Both the position numbers and the translations under genes were made by a program. Positions 7,957 through 16,628 of a DNA stretch of 25,270 nucleotides are shown here, one piece after another. Origin of the DNA: an uncultured Rothia sp. (lineage in GTDB: Bacteria > Actinomycetota > Actinomycetes > Actinomycetales > Micrococcaceae). The notes under the pieces were generated by a model that was given only the letters and a program-made list of their open reading frames with translations, was not told the origin of the DNA and did not search any database. Position 1 is the stretch's first letter, and the number at the start of each line of letters is the position of its first letter. The DNA lies in NCBI GenBank assembly GCA_946222285.1, contig CAMIIP010000024.1, positions 1 through 25,270 of the forward strand, in the 5' to 3' direction.

Positions 7957-9033
7957 TTACCGGGCGTGACGAATCAGATTGAGGAGAAAAGGTGTGCCGA
8001 TGACGGCAGTAAGTATGCCTATAGGCACTTCCTGGGGGGAAAAAATTAAGCGAGAGATGAGATCGGCAATCACCAGTAAGAGTGCCCCCATCACCGCAGC
8101 AAGGGGAATAATACGTCGGTGAGAGGCTCCGACAAGCTGGCGGGCAAGGTGCGGAACCACAAGACCAACAAAACCGATACTTTCTACGGCAGAAACAAGG
8201 GTTCCCACGCATAACGCCACGATAACTAGTAGAACGATACGTAGCTTATCGGCAGAAATTCCCATGGTCTGCGCGGTTTCGTCCCCTGCAGTAAGAACAT
8301 CTAAGTGCCGCCCCAAAAGACCGAAAACTACGGTAGCAATAGCCGTCGCCAAAACCACTGTGCCCAATGCAGGACCCCAGGTGATAGAGGCAAGAGAACC
8401 TAACAGCCAAAACATCACCGAACGTGATCCTTCGGCATTAGCACTTGCAAAAATCAAGAGGCTGGTCAGAGAATTGAGAGCATAGCCTACTGCCACGCCT
8501 GCAAGAAGCAGACGTGCTGAACTGAAATTTCCGCCCTTTTTAGCGAGGAAGAATACAAGCAACGAAGCAAGCAGAGCACCGAGAAAAGCCATACCTTGTA
8601 GGGCATATTGGCCGATAAGGCTCGATCCAACTCCAAAGAGGATTGCAGCAGCGGCACCGCTAGAAGCACCAGAGCTAATACCTAAAATATAGGGCTCTGC
8701 AAGTACATTTCGAATCATTGCCTGTAGTACCAAGCCACAGACAGAAAGCCCCATGCCCACGCACACAGCCATGAGCACCCGTGGTAGGCGTACCTGCCAG
8801 ATAATAGCGTCTATAGAGGCAAGGGAAGAAACTTTCTGCCCCAGTAAATGCTCTTGAATCACCTGTAGAGTCTGCATCGGAAAAATAGAAACCGCCCCGA
8901 GCACAGTGCTTGCCACCATTGCAGCAAGCAGTAACGCAAACATCACTATAAACCACGCTGTGGCTTTGCGGTTCTGTCGCGAGATTCCTAAAATATCGGG
9001 ACGAGCCGCATCGAGATTTTCTGTTTTATTCAA
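7957..9033 (-). CDS. ABC transporter permease, FecCD/BtuC type
   Basis: 358 residues with about ten membrane segments. Diagnostic FecCD text includes VRLPRVLMAVCVGMGLSVCG, NVLAEPYILGISSGAS and the cytoplasmic coupling segment GFVGLVVPHLARQL with the C-terminal EVPIGILTAVIGTPFLLNL. A single permease gene implies a homodimer. It starts 8 bp after the urea transporter stop and precedes the binding protein by 34 bp. Cargo is inferred from the urease neighbours (nickel or a nickel complex); FecCD systems generally import metal chelates or corrinoids. Confidence 0.9.
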   Translation of the reverse strand: MNKTENLDAARPDILGISRQNRKATAWFIVMFALLLAAMVASTVLGAVSIFPMQTLQVIQEHLLGQKVSSLASIDAIIWQVRLPRVLMAVCVGMGLSVCGLVLQAMIRNVLAEPYILGISSGASSGAAAAILFGVGSSLIGQYALQGMAFLGALLASLLVFFLAKKGGNFSSARLLLAGVAVGYALNSLTSLLIFASANAEGSRSVMFWLLGSLASITWGPALGTVVLATAIATVVFGLLGRHLDVLTAGDETAQTMGISADKLRIVLLVIVALCVGTLVSAVESIGFVGLVVPHLARQLVGASHRRIIPLAAVMGALLLVIADLISRLIFSPQEVPIGILTAVIGTPFLLNLIRHAR

Positions 9034-9041
9034 TCCACGCC

Positions 9042-9953
9042 CTACTTCTCACCCATCGAGACTTGACGAGTTTTTGCTACCAGCACCATCACAATCCATA
9101 GGGAAACCAAGAAGGGCCAGGTATAGACAGGAATTACGGTCAGCGCGAGTAAAGCTTGAACAATCCAAGTGAAAACAGTGCCAAGTAACGCAAGCAAAAT
9201 ACGCGTAGTCAGTGAAAGATGATTGAGAAAAATAGTCCCTAGAGCAATAGAAACCAGCACCGCACTGTAACCGTAGAGACCTGTTGATACGTCATCAATA
9301 TTTATGGACAGGGGTAACAGGACCAGAAATAGTGCGCTCACAATGCTACCCAGCAAGCCAAACAGCCCAATTTTCCACGAACCTACAAAGAGGGCAGCAA
9401 TGATGAATAAGCCGGTCACCCAGCCGTCGGTAAGCACCACTTCTGCAAACTCATTAGCGATTCCTAAAAAAGTACCGAAGAAAGGTTCTTCTGAAGACGA
9501 AGGCACACCCGTAGTGATCCAGTGCGCAACCAGGGCAAACAGCAAGCCAGCTACCGTGCAAAACGGTGCCGTTGATACGGGAAGCTGGGCACGCTGAAGT
9601 ACTGGAAGAGCAAAAAAATTTTGAAAGAGTCGATGCACCGGAATACAGGCAAAGGCACCGATCATCGTGAGAAGAACCCCGGCTTTCCAATCATGTAGCT
9701 CGTAGCCAAGAACTGCGCCAATAAGCGCACCGTTATAGCCCATCAGCCCCTGCGAAGCTTCTTCGCCAGCGCCCAAGGCCCAAGCGCCCAACCCCTGAAT
9801 TGCACTTCCTAACAGAACAAGAACCGCCATTCGTACATCAAAAATGCCGATTCCCAGCAGAATCAGAAGACCACTCCAGCTGTTGGAGAGGAAAAAAATT
9901 TGCGAGATACCTCGCAGGACGCTACGAATAGCCGTCATGGTAAGAGAGTTCAT
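9042..9953 (-). CDS. Urea transporter (UT family)
   Basis: 303 residues, ten-helix UT-family membrane channel built of two homologous halves. The conserved half-repeat motifs are visible as GLMGYNGALIGAVLGYE and GLYGYSAVLVSIALGT. The family passively conducts urea and matches its position at the end of ureABCEFGD, as in Yersinia-type urease clusters with yut. The frame overlaps the 3' end of ureD by 32 bp if the first ATG (9953) is used; the ATG at 9938 still overlaps by 17 bp. It supplies urea to the cytoplasmic urease encoded upstream. Confidence 0.85.
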   Translation of the reverse strand: MNSLTMTAIRSVLRGISQIFFLSNSWSGLLILLGIGIFDVRMAVLVLLGSAIQGLGAWALGAGEEASQGLMGYNGALIGAVLGYELHDWKAGVLLTMIGAFACIPVHRLFQNFFALPVLQRAQLPVSTAPFCTVAGLLFALVAHWITTGVPSSSEEPFFGTFLGIANEFAEVVLTDGWVTGLFIIAALFVGSWKIGLFGLLGSIVSALFLVLLPLSINIDDVSTGLYGYSAVLVSIALGTIFLNHLSLTTRILLALLGTVFTWIVQALLALTVIPVYTWPFLVSLWIVMVLVAKTRQVSMGEK

Positions 9954-10827
9954 GGAACCTAAAATTTTCTGAGGTTAAGAGGAGATTGCTGTCGGGTTTT
10001 TCCCGAACTGTGTCTATGATTCTGCAATGAAGCGTGGCAATCGCCTCGGTAGAGTGCGCCAGCGAACGAATCGCTACGCATTTGACACCGTAGACTTCAC
10101 CTATTCCGGCGCGGCTCACACCACTGTAGGTTTCCGAATCCTCAGCGAGTCCGCGCACGGTTTCAAACAGTTGATCGTTCAGGTCTCGGTGAGCCAGCAA
10201 AAGCTGACCGGAATGTGAATAGCCTTCCATCATGCCGACTCCCGAGATATTTTGTCCCTCGTGCGGCTTAAGCCGCAGTTGGTCGACGACGAGCCGTTTG
10301 GGCCCGGCATCGCCGTCCACCTTCACCTCGGTTCGAGTGTTGAGTTCATCGTAGCTGAAATCAATCTGCTCGGGCGACCAACCGGGGGTAATCACTTCTG
10401 AGAGCACCAGAGCAGCAGTAGGGTGCATGAGTACCGACGTTGTTTGCCGATAGGATCCTTGGCGATAGACAATGAGCTGATCGGGAACGTATTCAAAGAC
10501 GGAATCCTTCCCCAGCTTCACATTCATCTGCTGAAAAGCAGGTCCCTGCGGAGTCTTATAGACCTTGGTGGCAGACTGCGTAGTGACCAGCAATTCAGCG
10601 CCCTCTTGGGTTTCGAATTCTAGAAGGTAGTGATCTGCCCCAAAGTAGGCGCCCCCGGGATTAACCACCGTATAGGTCACCTGTCCGTTTGCATCCAGGT
10701 AGTGTGGGCGGATCACCCGTAGCGCACCCTCGTGGTACTGATGTCGTGCCACTGAACGGCTCGCAGCAGTTTTTTCCACGCGAAGCTCTAGAATCCCCGC
10801 CCACTTCTCATCTGAACCAGAGCGCAT
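9922..10827 (-). CDS. ureD: Urease accessory protein UreD (UreH)
   Basis: 301 residues. Recognisable UreD text includes DQLIVYRQGSYRQTTSVLMHPTAALVLSEVITPGW, the family's conserved central strand region, preceded by LLVTTQSATKVYKT. UreD forms the scaffold that carries UreF and UreG onto apo-urease and contains a tunnel for nickel. Its ATG directly follows the ureG stop. The gene is the last of the ure set and overlaps the urea transporter gene. Confidence 0.9.
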   Translation of the reverse strand: MRSGSDEKWAGILELRVEKTAASRSVARHQYHEGALRVIRPHYLDANGQVTYTVVNPGGAYFGADHYLLEFETQEGAELLVTTQSATKVYKTPQGPAFQQMNVKLGKDSVFEYVPDQLIVYRQGSYRQTTSVLMHPTAALVLSEVITPGWSPEQIDFSYDELNTRTEVKVDGDAGPKRLVVDQLRLKPHEGQNISGVGMMEGYSHSGQLLLAHRDLNDQLFETVRGLAEDSETYSGVSRAGIGEVYGVKCVAIRSLAHSTEAIATLHCRIIDTVREKPDSNLLLTSENFRFHELSYHDGYS

Positions 10828-11439
10828 TTAGGAGAGATCCTGCATGAGAACGTCGCGGCGAATCCAGCCAAGAATCTGCTCTAGACCCTCATCAGTTTTC
10901 AGGTTGGTGAAAACAAAAGGCTTATCTTTACGGAACTGTTTGGAATCAGACTCCATAACCGAAAGATCAGCGCCCACGTGAGGAGCCAGATCGGTCTTGT
11001 TGATGATGAACAAGTCAGACTTAATCATGCCCTGACCAGCCTTGCGAGGAATTTTTTCACCCTGTGCCACGTCAATAATATAAATCGAGAAATCAACCAG
11101 TTCAGGGCTAAAGGTTGCTGAAAGATTATCGCCGCCGGATTCCACAAAAATGAGTTGTAAATCAGGAAAACGCTTCTTCAGCTCGTCAATCGCAGCCTCA
11201 TTCATTGAAGTATCTTCACGAATAGCCGTGTGCGGGCAACCACCGGTTTCGAGACCGATGATGCGGTCGGTGGGAAGAACCGAGTTCTTCGCCAAAATTT
11301 TTGCATCTTCAATGGTGTAGATGTCATTAGTAATCGCAGCCATTGAGATTTCATCACTCACAGCGCGTGAAATACGTTCAATAAGCTGAGTTTTACCGGC
11401 ACCCACTGGGCCACCTATACCAACAATAATAGGATCCAT
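10828..11439 (-). CDS. ureG: Urease accessory GTPase UreG
   Basis: 203 residues of the SIMIBI GTPase class. P-loop GGPVGAGKT (9-17), the metal-binding Cys-Pro-His in GGCPHTAIREDTS, ESGGDNL and the guanine-binding NKTD are all intact. UreG dimers bind nickel at CPH and deliver it to urease on GTP hydrolysis. The gene lies 24 bp after ureF and abuts ureD. Confidence 0.97.
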   Translation of the reverse strand: MDPIIVGIGGPVGAGKTQLIERISRAVSDEISMAAITNDIYTIEDAKILAKNSVLPTDRIIGLETGGCPHTAIREDTSMNEAAIDELKKRFPDLQLIFVESGGDNLSATFSPELVDFSIYIIDVAQGEKIPRKAGQGMIKSDLFIINKTDLAPHVGADLSVMESDSKQFRKDKPFVFTNLKTDEGLEQILGWIRRDVLMQDLS

Positions 11440-11463
11440 AATAATCTTTCCTTCTAAATTTTT

Positions 11464-12156
11464 TTAGCTCATGAACAGGCGAGCGCGCTGATGTTCATGC
11501 CGCATCTGAGCGATTTCTAAACCGGGTGAGATCGCCCCTAAATCTTTATATTCGAGCCGGGCAGATTCGAGGACGGCGTGTTCCGTCCACTCTTGGGCTG
11601 CTCGGATAATTCGTTGCCCTGCATTCTGCCCCAGGGGTATGCCACGCACCGCGTTCTGGGTGAGCGATATAAGCGAGGCATAGACGTGCGCCGCCACGGC
11701 GTCGTCCTCTTCTACCCCCAGGTTGCGGGCAAGAACCGCCCAAACCAGTGCTTGGTGGGCATGGAGCTCACCGGCGGAGACTTTCTCGGAGTAGAGACCA
11801 ATCCATTCGCTGGGGTAGGACTCGACGCCGAGAAAGAGCAGACGCTTACCCATAGTGATACCGCTGTGGCGAATCTGAGCGGGAAGTGCCTGGGCAGTAA
11901 TGAGTTCGTCCAGATCTGCGATATCCGCAAAAGTCTTCGCCGCGTAAACCAGCCTGATTGCTAGGGAGTCAGTAAAAGTCAGCTGTTGAAGGGCGAACAT
12001 TTCTAGCCAGGCAGAAAAGCTTTCTGCGTCGGTAATTTGTTCGCTACTCATGTAGGTCTCGAATCCCAGAGAGTGGGAAAATGCTCCGGTAGGTAGCGCC
12101 GAGTCTGTTAGCTGCATCGTCCCTAGCAGGGCTGATAGTTGCGATTTTCCTTGCAT
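11464..12156 (-). CDS. ureF: Urease accessory protein UreF
   Basis: 230 residues, all-helical. The UreF signature LTDSALPTGAFSHSLGFETY (17-36) is present, followed by the moderately conserved helical core and a C-terminal segment with PGLEIAQMRHEHQ. It bridges UreD and UreG in the activation complex. It overlaps ureE by one base. Confidence 0.95.
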   Translation of the reverse strand: MQGKSQLSALLGTMQLTDSALPTGAFSHSLGFETYMSSEQITDAESFSAWLEMFALQQLTFTDSLAIRLVYAAKTFADIADLDELITAQALPAQIRHSGITMGKRLLFLGVESYPSEWIGLYSEKVSAGELHAHQALVWAVLARNLGVEEDDAVAAHVYASLISLTQNAVRGIPLGQNAGQRIIRAAQEWTEHAVLESARLEYKDLGAISPGLEIAQMRHEHQRARLFMS

Positions 12157-12647
12157 CAGTGAGTATGTTCAGCGTGACGGAAGGGAACGGGCATTACGCG
12201 GTCCTGTCTGCTATAGGTCACCTTATGGTGTTTGAGGAAGTCTTCTACGGTGTGATCGTACTGAACCACCATCACCTCAGCTTCATAGTCGCTATCTTCG
12301 CCGAAAAACTGTGCTTGGAGGTGGCGGTTGCCCAGGCTGTGGGCAACAAATCCCATCTCCAAGATAGACTCGGGCAGAATCACCAGCACGTCTGTAGGTA
12401 GTACGGAGACAACAACCGCGTTCTTCTTCTCACCGCTCTGATCAATAAGCAGGATATCGCCGTCTGCTAAATCCGGTGAACCGGAAGGTAAGCGAAGCCC
12501 CAATTCCGTACCGTGATCAGTTGTGAGGCGCTGAATACGCTTAACCAAGTCCTGGCTAGGCAGTACAACCTTTTCCTGGTGGGCGTCGGCTACGAGTGCG
12601 GCTCCTTCGGCGTCATGGATATTACCGAGAATCTTCTCAACAATCAT
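12156..12647 (-). CDS. ureE: Urease accessory nickel chaperone UreE
   Basis: 163 residues with the UreE N-terminal domain and the C-terminal metal-binding domain containing AHSLGNRHLQAQFF. The C-terminus is only mildly His-rich (HAEHTH, HTVEDFLKHH), unlike enteric UreE with a long His tail. It starts 10 bp after ureC and overlaps ureF by one base. Confidence 0.93.
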   Translation of the reverse strand: MIVEKILGNIHDAEGAALVADAHQEKVVLPSQDLVKRIQRLTTDHGTELGLRLPSGSPDLADGDILLIDQSGEKKNAVVVSVLPTDVLVILPESILEMGFVAHSLGNRHLQAQFFGEDSDYEAEVMVVQYDHTVEDFLKHHKVTYSRQDRVMPVPFRHAEHTH

Positions 12648-12657
12648 TCAAAACTCC

Positions 12658-14373
12658 TTAGAAAAGGAAGTAGCGGCGGGCAAGAGGAAGCTCAGTCTGC
12701 GGCTGGCAGGAGATTACTTCATCATTGACGCGTACTTCGTAGGTTTCTGGATCGACGGAAAGATCGGGCGTTTCGCCGTTGAATTTCAAATCAGTTTTCT
12801 TCAGGTCGCGAATGCCCTGGCACTCCCTGATAACCTTTTGCAAACCAAGATGGCGGGGTACCCCACCACGGATTGATGCCTGCGACATAAAGGTAATAGA
12901 AGAACTGTGTACAGCCTGCCCATACGCACCAAAGGCTTTGCGGTACCAGCGAGGCTGAGGAGTAGGAATCGAAGCGTTAGGATCACCCATCACGCCGTGA
13001 ACTACCTGACCGCCTTTAATGATGTTGTCAGGTTTGACACCAAAGAATTTGGGCTCCCACAACACGAGATCGGCAAACTTACCCTCTTCTACTGAACCCA
13101 CAACATGAGAAACGCCCTGAGCAATCGCAGGATTGATCGTGTACTTAGAGATATAGCGTTTGATACGGAAGTTATCTCCATTGGTATTTTTATCTTCTGG
13201 AAGCGTTCCACGCTGTTTCTTCATCGAATCGGCTACCTGCCAGGTACGCAGGATCACTTCGCCTACACGGCCCATCGCTTGGGAGTCAGAGGAAGTCATA
13301 GAGAAAACACCGAGGTCTTGCAAAACGTCTTCTGCAGCAATGGTTTCTTTACGAATACGCGAATCTGCGAAGGCAACATCCTCAGGAATTGAGGCGTTGA
13401 GGTGGTGGCAAACCATCAACATGTCTACGTGCTCTTCAATGGTATTTACCGTGTAAGGCAAGGTGGGGTTGGTGGAAGCGGGTAGGATGTTCATTTCCGA
13501 TGCCAGCTCAATAATATCGGGGGCGTGTCCACCACCTGCGCCTTCGGTGTGGAAGGTGTGGATAACGCGTCCGTCAATTGCTGCTTTAGTATCTTCAACG
13601 AAGCCTGCTTCGTTGAGGGTATCGGTATGGATGGCTACCTGAACGTCATACTCATCTGCTACTTGCAGAGCGGTGTTGATAGATGACGGCGTCGCTCCCC
13701 AGTCCTCATGGACCTTCAGCCCGATAGCGCCCGCACGAATCTGCTCGGCCATAGGTGAGATTGATGAACCGTGCCCCTTACCCAGCAGACCGAAGTTCAT
13801 AGGAAATTCTTCGAAGGAACGGAGCATGTTATGAATGTTCCATTCACCGGGAGTGATGGTGGTTGCTTTGGTAGATTCGCTGGGGCCGGTGCCTCCACCG
13901 ATCATAGTGGTGATACCGGAGGTTAGTGCCGTCTCAATCTGATCGGGACTGATGAAGTGAATATGGGTGTCGATACCGCCTGCGGTCAGGATTTTTCCCT
14001 CGCCAGCAATCACATCGGTTGCCACGCCGATGATGATATCAACTCCCGCCATAGTGCTGGGGTTACCGGCTTTACCAATTTTCTGAATGTGGCCGTCTCG
14101 GATGGCAACATCTGCCTTGTAGATACCGGTCCAGTCGATGATTACGACGTTAGTGATAACCAAATCTGGCACGCCAACATCGCGTACAAGGTGGCTATTC
14201 TGCCCCATGCCATCACGGACTACCTTGCCACCGCCAAACACGGCTTCTTCGCCAGGAGTGGTCAGGTCTTTTTCAATTTCGGCGAAAAGTTCGGTATCGC
14301 CCAGACGGATTGCGTCGCCAGCAGTAGGGCCGTAGAGACTCGCGTAGCGTTCGCGACTTAGTTCAAAACTCAT
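12658..14373 (-). CDS. ureC: Urease alpha subunit UreC
   Basis: 571 residues, full length. The binuclear nickel site is complete: His137 and His139 (THIHF), carbamylated Lys220 (GLKVHEDWG) with His222, His249, His275 and Asp363 (MTSSDSQAMGR). The mobile flap CHHL (Cys322-His323-His324) is intact. Numbering is +3 relative to the Klebsiella enzyme. It hydrolyses urea to ammonia and carbamate in the cytoplasm. It lies 15 bp after ureB. Confidence 0.99.
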   Translation of the reverse strand: MSFELSRERYASLYGPTAGDAIRLGDTELFAEIEKDLTTPGEEAVFGGGKVVRDGMGQNSHLVRDVGVPDLVITNVVIIDWTGIYKADVAIRDGHIQKIGKAGNPSTMAGVDIIIGVATDVIAGEGKILTAGGIDTHIHFISPDQIETALTSGITTMIGGGTGPSESTKATTITPGEWNIHNMLRSFEEFPMNFGLLGKGHGSSISPMAEQIRAGAIGLKVHEDWGATPSSINTALQVADEYDVQVAIHTDTLNEAGFVEDTKAAIDGRVIHTFHTEGAGGGHAPDIIELASEMNILPASTNPTLPYTVNTIEEHVDMLMVCHHLNASIPEDVAFADSRIRKETIAAEDVLQDLGVFSMTSSDSQAMGRVGEVILRTWQVADSMKKQRGTLPEDKNTNGDNFRIKRYISKYTINPAIAQGVSHVVGSVEEGKFADLVLWEPKFFGVKPDNIIKGGQVVHGVMGDPNASIPTPQPRWYRKAFGAYGQAVHSSSITFMSQASIRGGVPRHLGLQKVIRECQGIRDLKKTDLKFNGETPDLSVDPETYEVRVNDEVISCQPQTELPLARRYFLF

Positions 14374-14388
14374 CTTGTATTTGCCTTC

Positions 14389-14820
14389 TTACGCGTTCTC
14401 TTGTGATTCGTTGGAGAAGCCAGCACGTTCCTGAAGTGGTTCGGGAGCGTCACCAGCGGCTGATTTATGACGGTCGCTAGCTTCGTTTTCTCCGAAGATG
14501 GCGGGAGTATGAGGATCGAGGGGACCATCTACCAAATCGCGGAAACCATACACAATACGGTCGCCAGCAAGAGGAATAAGTCGAACCGTGGTGGTGTCGC
14601 CTGGTTCAAGACGCACGGCGGTTCCTGCGGGTATATCTAGTCGATAGCCGACTACTTTTTCACGATCGAATTCTAAAGCCTTGTTAGTTTCAGCAAAATG
14701 GTAGTGAGAACCTACCTGAACCGGGCGGTCGCCACGATTGGTGACCTCAATTTCGATTGCTTCGCGCCCTTCGTTACAGATAACGGGGTCTTTACCAAGC
14801 TTGTATTCACCGGGGATCAT
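14389..14820 (-). CDS. ureB: Urease beta subunit UreB
   Basis: 143 residues. It begins MIPGEYKL and contains the conserved core VTNRGDRPVQVGSHYHFAETN and GTAVRLEPGDTTTVRLIPLAG. The C-terminal 40 residues are a charged extension beyond the usual ~100-residue core, as in several actinobacteria. Three separate structural genes (ureA, B, C) follow the usual bacterial arrangement. Confidence 0.97.
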   Translation of the reverse strand: MIPGEYKLGKDPVICNEGREAIEIEVTNRGDRPVQVGSHYHFAETNKALEFDREKVVGYRLDIPAGTAVRLEPGDTTTVRLIPLAGDRIVYGFRDLVDGPLDPHTPAIFGENEASDRHKSAAGDAPEPLQERAGFSNESQENA

Positions 14821-14829
14821 CAGGGGTTC

Positions 14830-15132
14830 CTATCTGATTGGCTCGTGAACGGTCACGAGTTTGGTGCCATCGGGAAAAGTTGCTTCAACTTGCACGTCTG
14901 GAATCATTTCAGGTACACCCTCCATGACGTCGTCCCGGGTGAGGATGGTACTACCCCAGCTCATAAGGTCGGCAACGGTGCGACCATCTCGGGCGCCTTC
15001 CATGAGCTCATAGGTAAGAATTGCCATAGCTTCTGGATAGTTGAGTTTGAGATTTCGTTTTTGGCGTCGGCGTGCTAGGTCGGCGGCCACAACAACCAGG
15101 AGTTTTTCCTGATCTTTAGGTTGTAGATGCAT
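14830..15132 (-). CDS. ureA: Urease gamma subunit UreA
   Basis: 100 residues, standard length. It starts MHLQPKDQEKLLV, contains LNYPEAMAILTYELMEGARDG, and ends with FPDGTKLVTVHEPIR. It is the first gene of the operon; 500 bp of divergent intergenic DNA precede it. Its RBS is weak (AAGAGAAACC before ATG). Confidence 0.97.
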   Translation of the reverse strand: MHLQPKDQEKLLVVVAADLARRRQKRNLKLNYPEAMAILTYELMEGARDGRTVADLMSWGSTILTRDDVMEGVPEMIPDVQVEATFPDGTKLVTVHEPIR

Positions 15133-15297
15133 GGTTTCTCTTTTCTTAAATACGCTTGACGAGCCACGATGTCTCTGTCTGCATTTTTATTATGAACCCG
15201 CGAATTCAACGAGATAACAGCTTCTAAACTGGGGATTGACTGTGATTATGAGAATTTTGTCTATTTGTTCACAGCGCCCGGTCTCACGAAAGAAAGC

Positions 15298-15336
15298 GGG
15301 GAAGGCGAAAGCTTAAACTCTTCCTCAACCTTCCCC
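15298..15336. repeat. Inverted repeat in the ureA/aquaporin intergenic region
   Basis: GGGGAAGG (15298-15305) and its exact complement CCTTCCCC (15329-15336) with a 23-nt spacer. It could form a hairpin in a leader or unannotated transcript. No gene is nearby on either strand for it to terminate. Confidence 0.35.
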
Positions 15337-15366
15337 TTGTGTAATTCTCCGCTCTTTCCCCTCTCA

Positions 15367-15433
15367 TCCTTCGCGACTCCTGAAGTTGCCAGCGACGTGC
15401 AATAAGCCGTCGCTGGCAGCTTCGGGAGTCGCT
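15367..15433. repeat. Large imperfect hairpin sharing its outer arm with the palindrome at 5335
   Basis: Arms 15373-15397 and 15408-15432 pair at 23 of 25 positions around a 10-nt loop. The outer 13 bases TCCTTCGCGACTC are identical to 5331-5343. It lies between two divergently transcribed genes, so an ordinary terminator role is not expected; an intergenic palindromic repeat family or a small RNA end is possible. Confidence 0.55.
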
Positions 15434-15494
15434 TTCAGGTGGAGAACCCATAGGAAAGTTCTTTTCATCACATCCCTTATAGGTCTTTCCCTAA

Positions 15495-15541
15495 TTAGTG
15501 CATAGGTTTATTTTGACCTTTAGTGATGTGACTTGCACTAA
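15495..15541 (+). promoter_or_regulatory. Putative promoter/operator region of the aquaporin gene
   Basis: A TTGACC box (15513-15518) stands 17 bp before CACTAA (15536-15541), a modest sigma-70-like pair facing the aquaporin. TTAGTGCA (15495-15502) and its complement TGCACTAA (15534-15541) form an 8-bp inverted repeat around it, with another TTAGTG at 15520. This suggests a regulator binding across the promoter. The -10 match is weak. Confidence 0.3.
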
Positions 15542-15632
15542 GTCGCGGGGAGAGCTTTGATTAACACATAAAGCCAAATAAACCCACACACTCCCACGAC
15601 GAGGACCGGGTTTTACGCCGAAAGGTTACACC

Positions 15633-16628
15633 GTGTATACCATCAGCCCCTACCTCGCAGAGTTTCTGGGAACCATGATTATGGTGCTCATCGGCTGTGG
15701 CTCTATCGCCACCGTTGAACTCCGACGATCTAAAGGTCACGGCGATAACTTCTTTACTATCGCCTTCGGCTGGGGCTTCGCCGTTACCTTCGGCGTCTAC
15801 GCCTCCCACGCATATTCGGGCGGACATCTCAACCCAGCGGTGACGCTCGGTCTAGCCATATACGGCGAATTCGACTGGGCACTCGTACCCGGCTACACCA
15901 TCGCCCAATTTGGTGGCGCCATGGCAGGAGCTCTCTTTGTGTGGCTCAACTATCTACCCCACTGGAAAGCAACCGCCGACTCTAAAATCAAACTCGGTAT
16001 TTTCTCCACCGTTCCCGCCATTCACAACTACTTCACGAACGCGCTTTCTGAAATCATTGGCACTTTCATGCTGGTCTTCTCAGCTCTCTACGTGGGAGTG
16101 AACTTCACCCCGGCACTTGAAGGCTCGGTGCTTACTCTGAACCTCAATCACGTTCTCAAACCTTTGGCTTATGGTTTTATGGTTGCCGTTCTGGTGGTGG
16201 GACTGGGCGGACAGACCGGCTATGCACTCAATCCTGCCCGCGATTTGGGTCCGCGCATCATGCACGCCATTCTCCCTATCAGCGGCAAGGGATCCTCGCG
16301 CTGGTACTACTGCTGGGTACCTATCTGCGCGCCACTCGCTGGCGGTTCTATGGCAGGAGCATTCTTCAAGCTCTACTACCACGGCGAATTTTCACCCTTC
16401 CTCTTCATCACTTCTGGCTTCGGCATACTCGTCCTACTCTTTGGGCTGTGGGCAAATAAACATATGTATATTTCTCGCTCTGCCGAGGTTATTCCTGAAT
16501 CTGAGACCACCGAAGCAACGGCAGCCTCGGCAGCAGCAACTTATGTTTCGACCGGGTTAATTCCTGTCACCAATAGCACTCTTACTCCCGTTCCCACCAA
16601 GGTGCCTCGGACAACGACGGACGATTAG
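15633..16628 (+). CDS. glpF: MIP-family aquaglyceroporin (glycerol facilitator-like)
   Basis: 331 residues with two NPA boxes, HLNPAV (67-69) and LNPARD (200-202). The Asp directly after NPAR and the long loop after it are typical of glycerol-conducting members. Start is GTG at 15633 with AAAGG seven bases upstream. A C-terminal tail of about 50 Ala/Thr/Ser/Pro-rich residues extends beyond the normal channel length. Aquaglyceroporins can also pass urea, and the gene diverges from the urease operon, so a role in urea or ammonia flux is possible but unproven. Its 3' end overlaps the convergent VanZ-like gene by 72 bp. Confidence 0.85.
   Translation: MYTISPYLAEFLGTMIMVLIGCGSIATVELRRSKGHGDNFFTIAFGWGFAVTFGVYASHAYSGGHLNPAVTLGLAIYGEFDWALVPGYTIAQFGGAMAGALFVWLNYLPHWKATADSKIKLGIFSTVPAIHNYFTNALSEIIGTFMLVFSALYVGVNFTPALEGSVLTLNLNHVLKPLAYGFMVAVLVVGLGGQTGYALNPARDLGPRIMHAILPISGKGSSRWYYCWVPICAPLAGGSMAGAFFKLYYHGEFSPFLFITSGFGILVLLFGLWANKHMYISRSAEVIPESETTEATAASAAATYVSTGLIPVTNSTLTPVPTKVPRTTTDD

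Noticed and set aside
12159..14361. Several long plus-strand frames opposite ureC and ureE
   Set aside because: They are antisense shadows of well-conserved urease genes.
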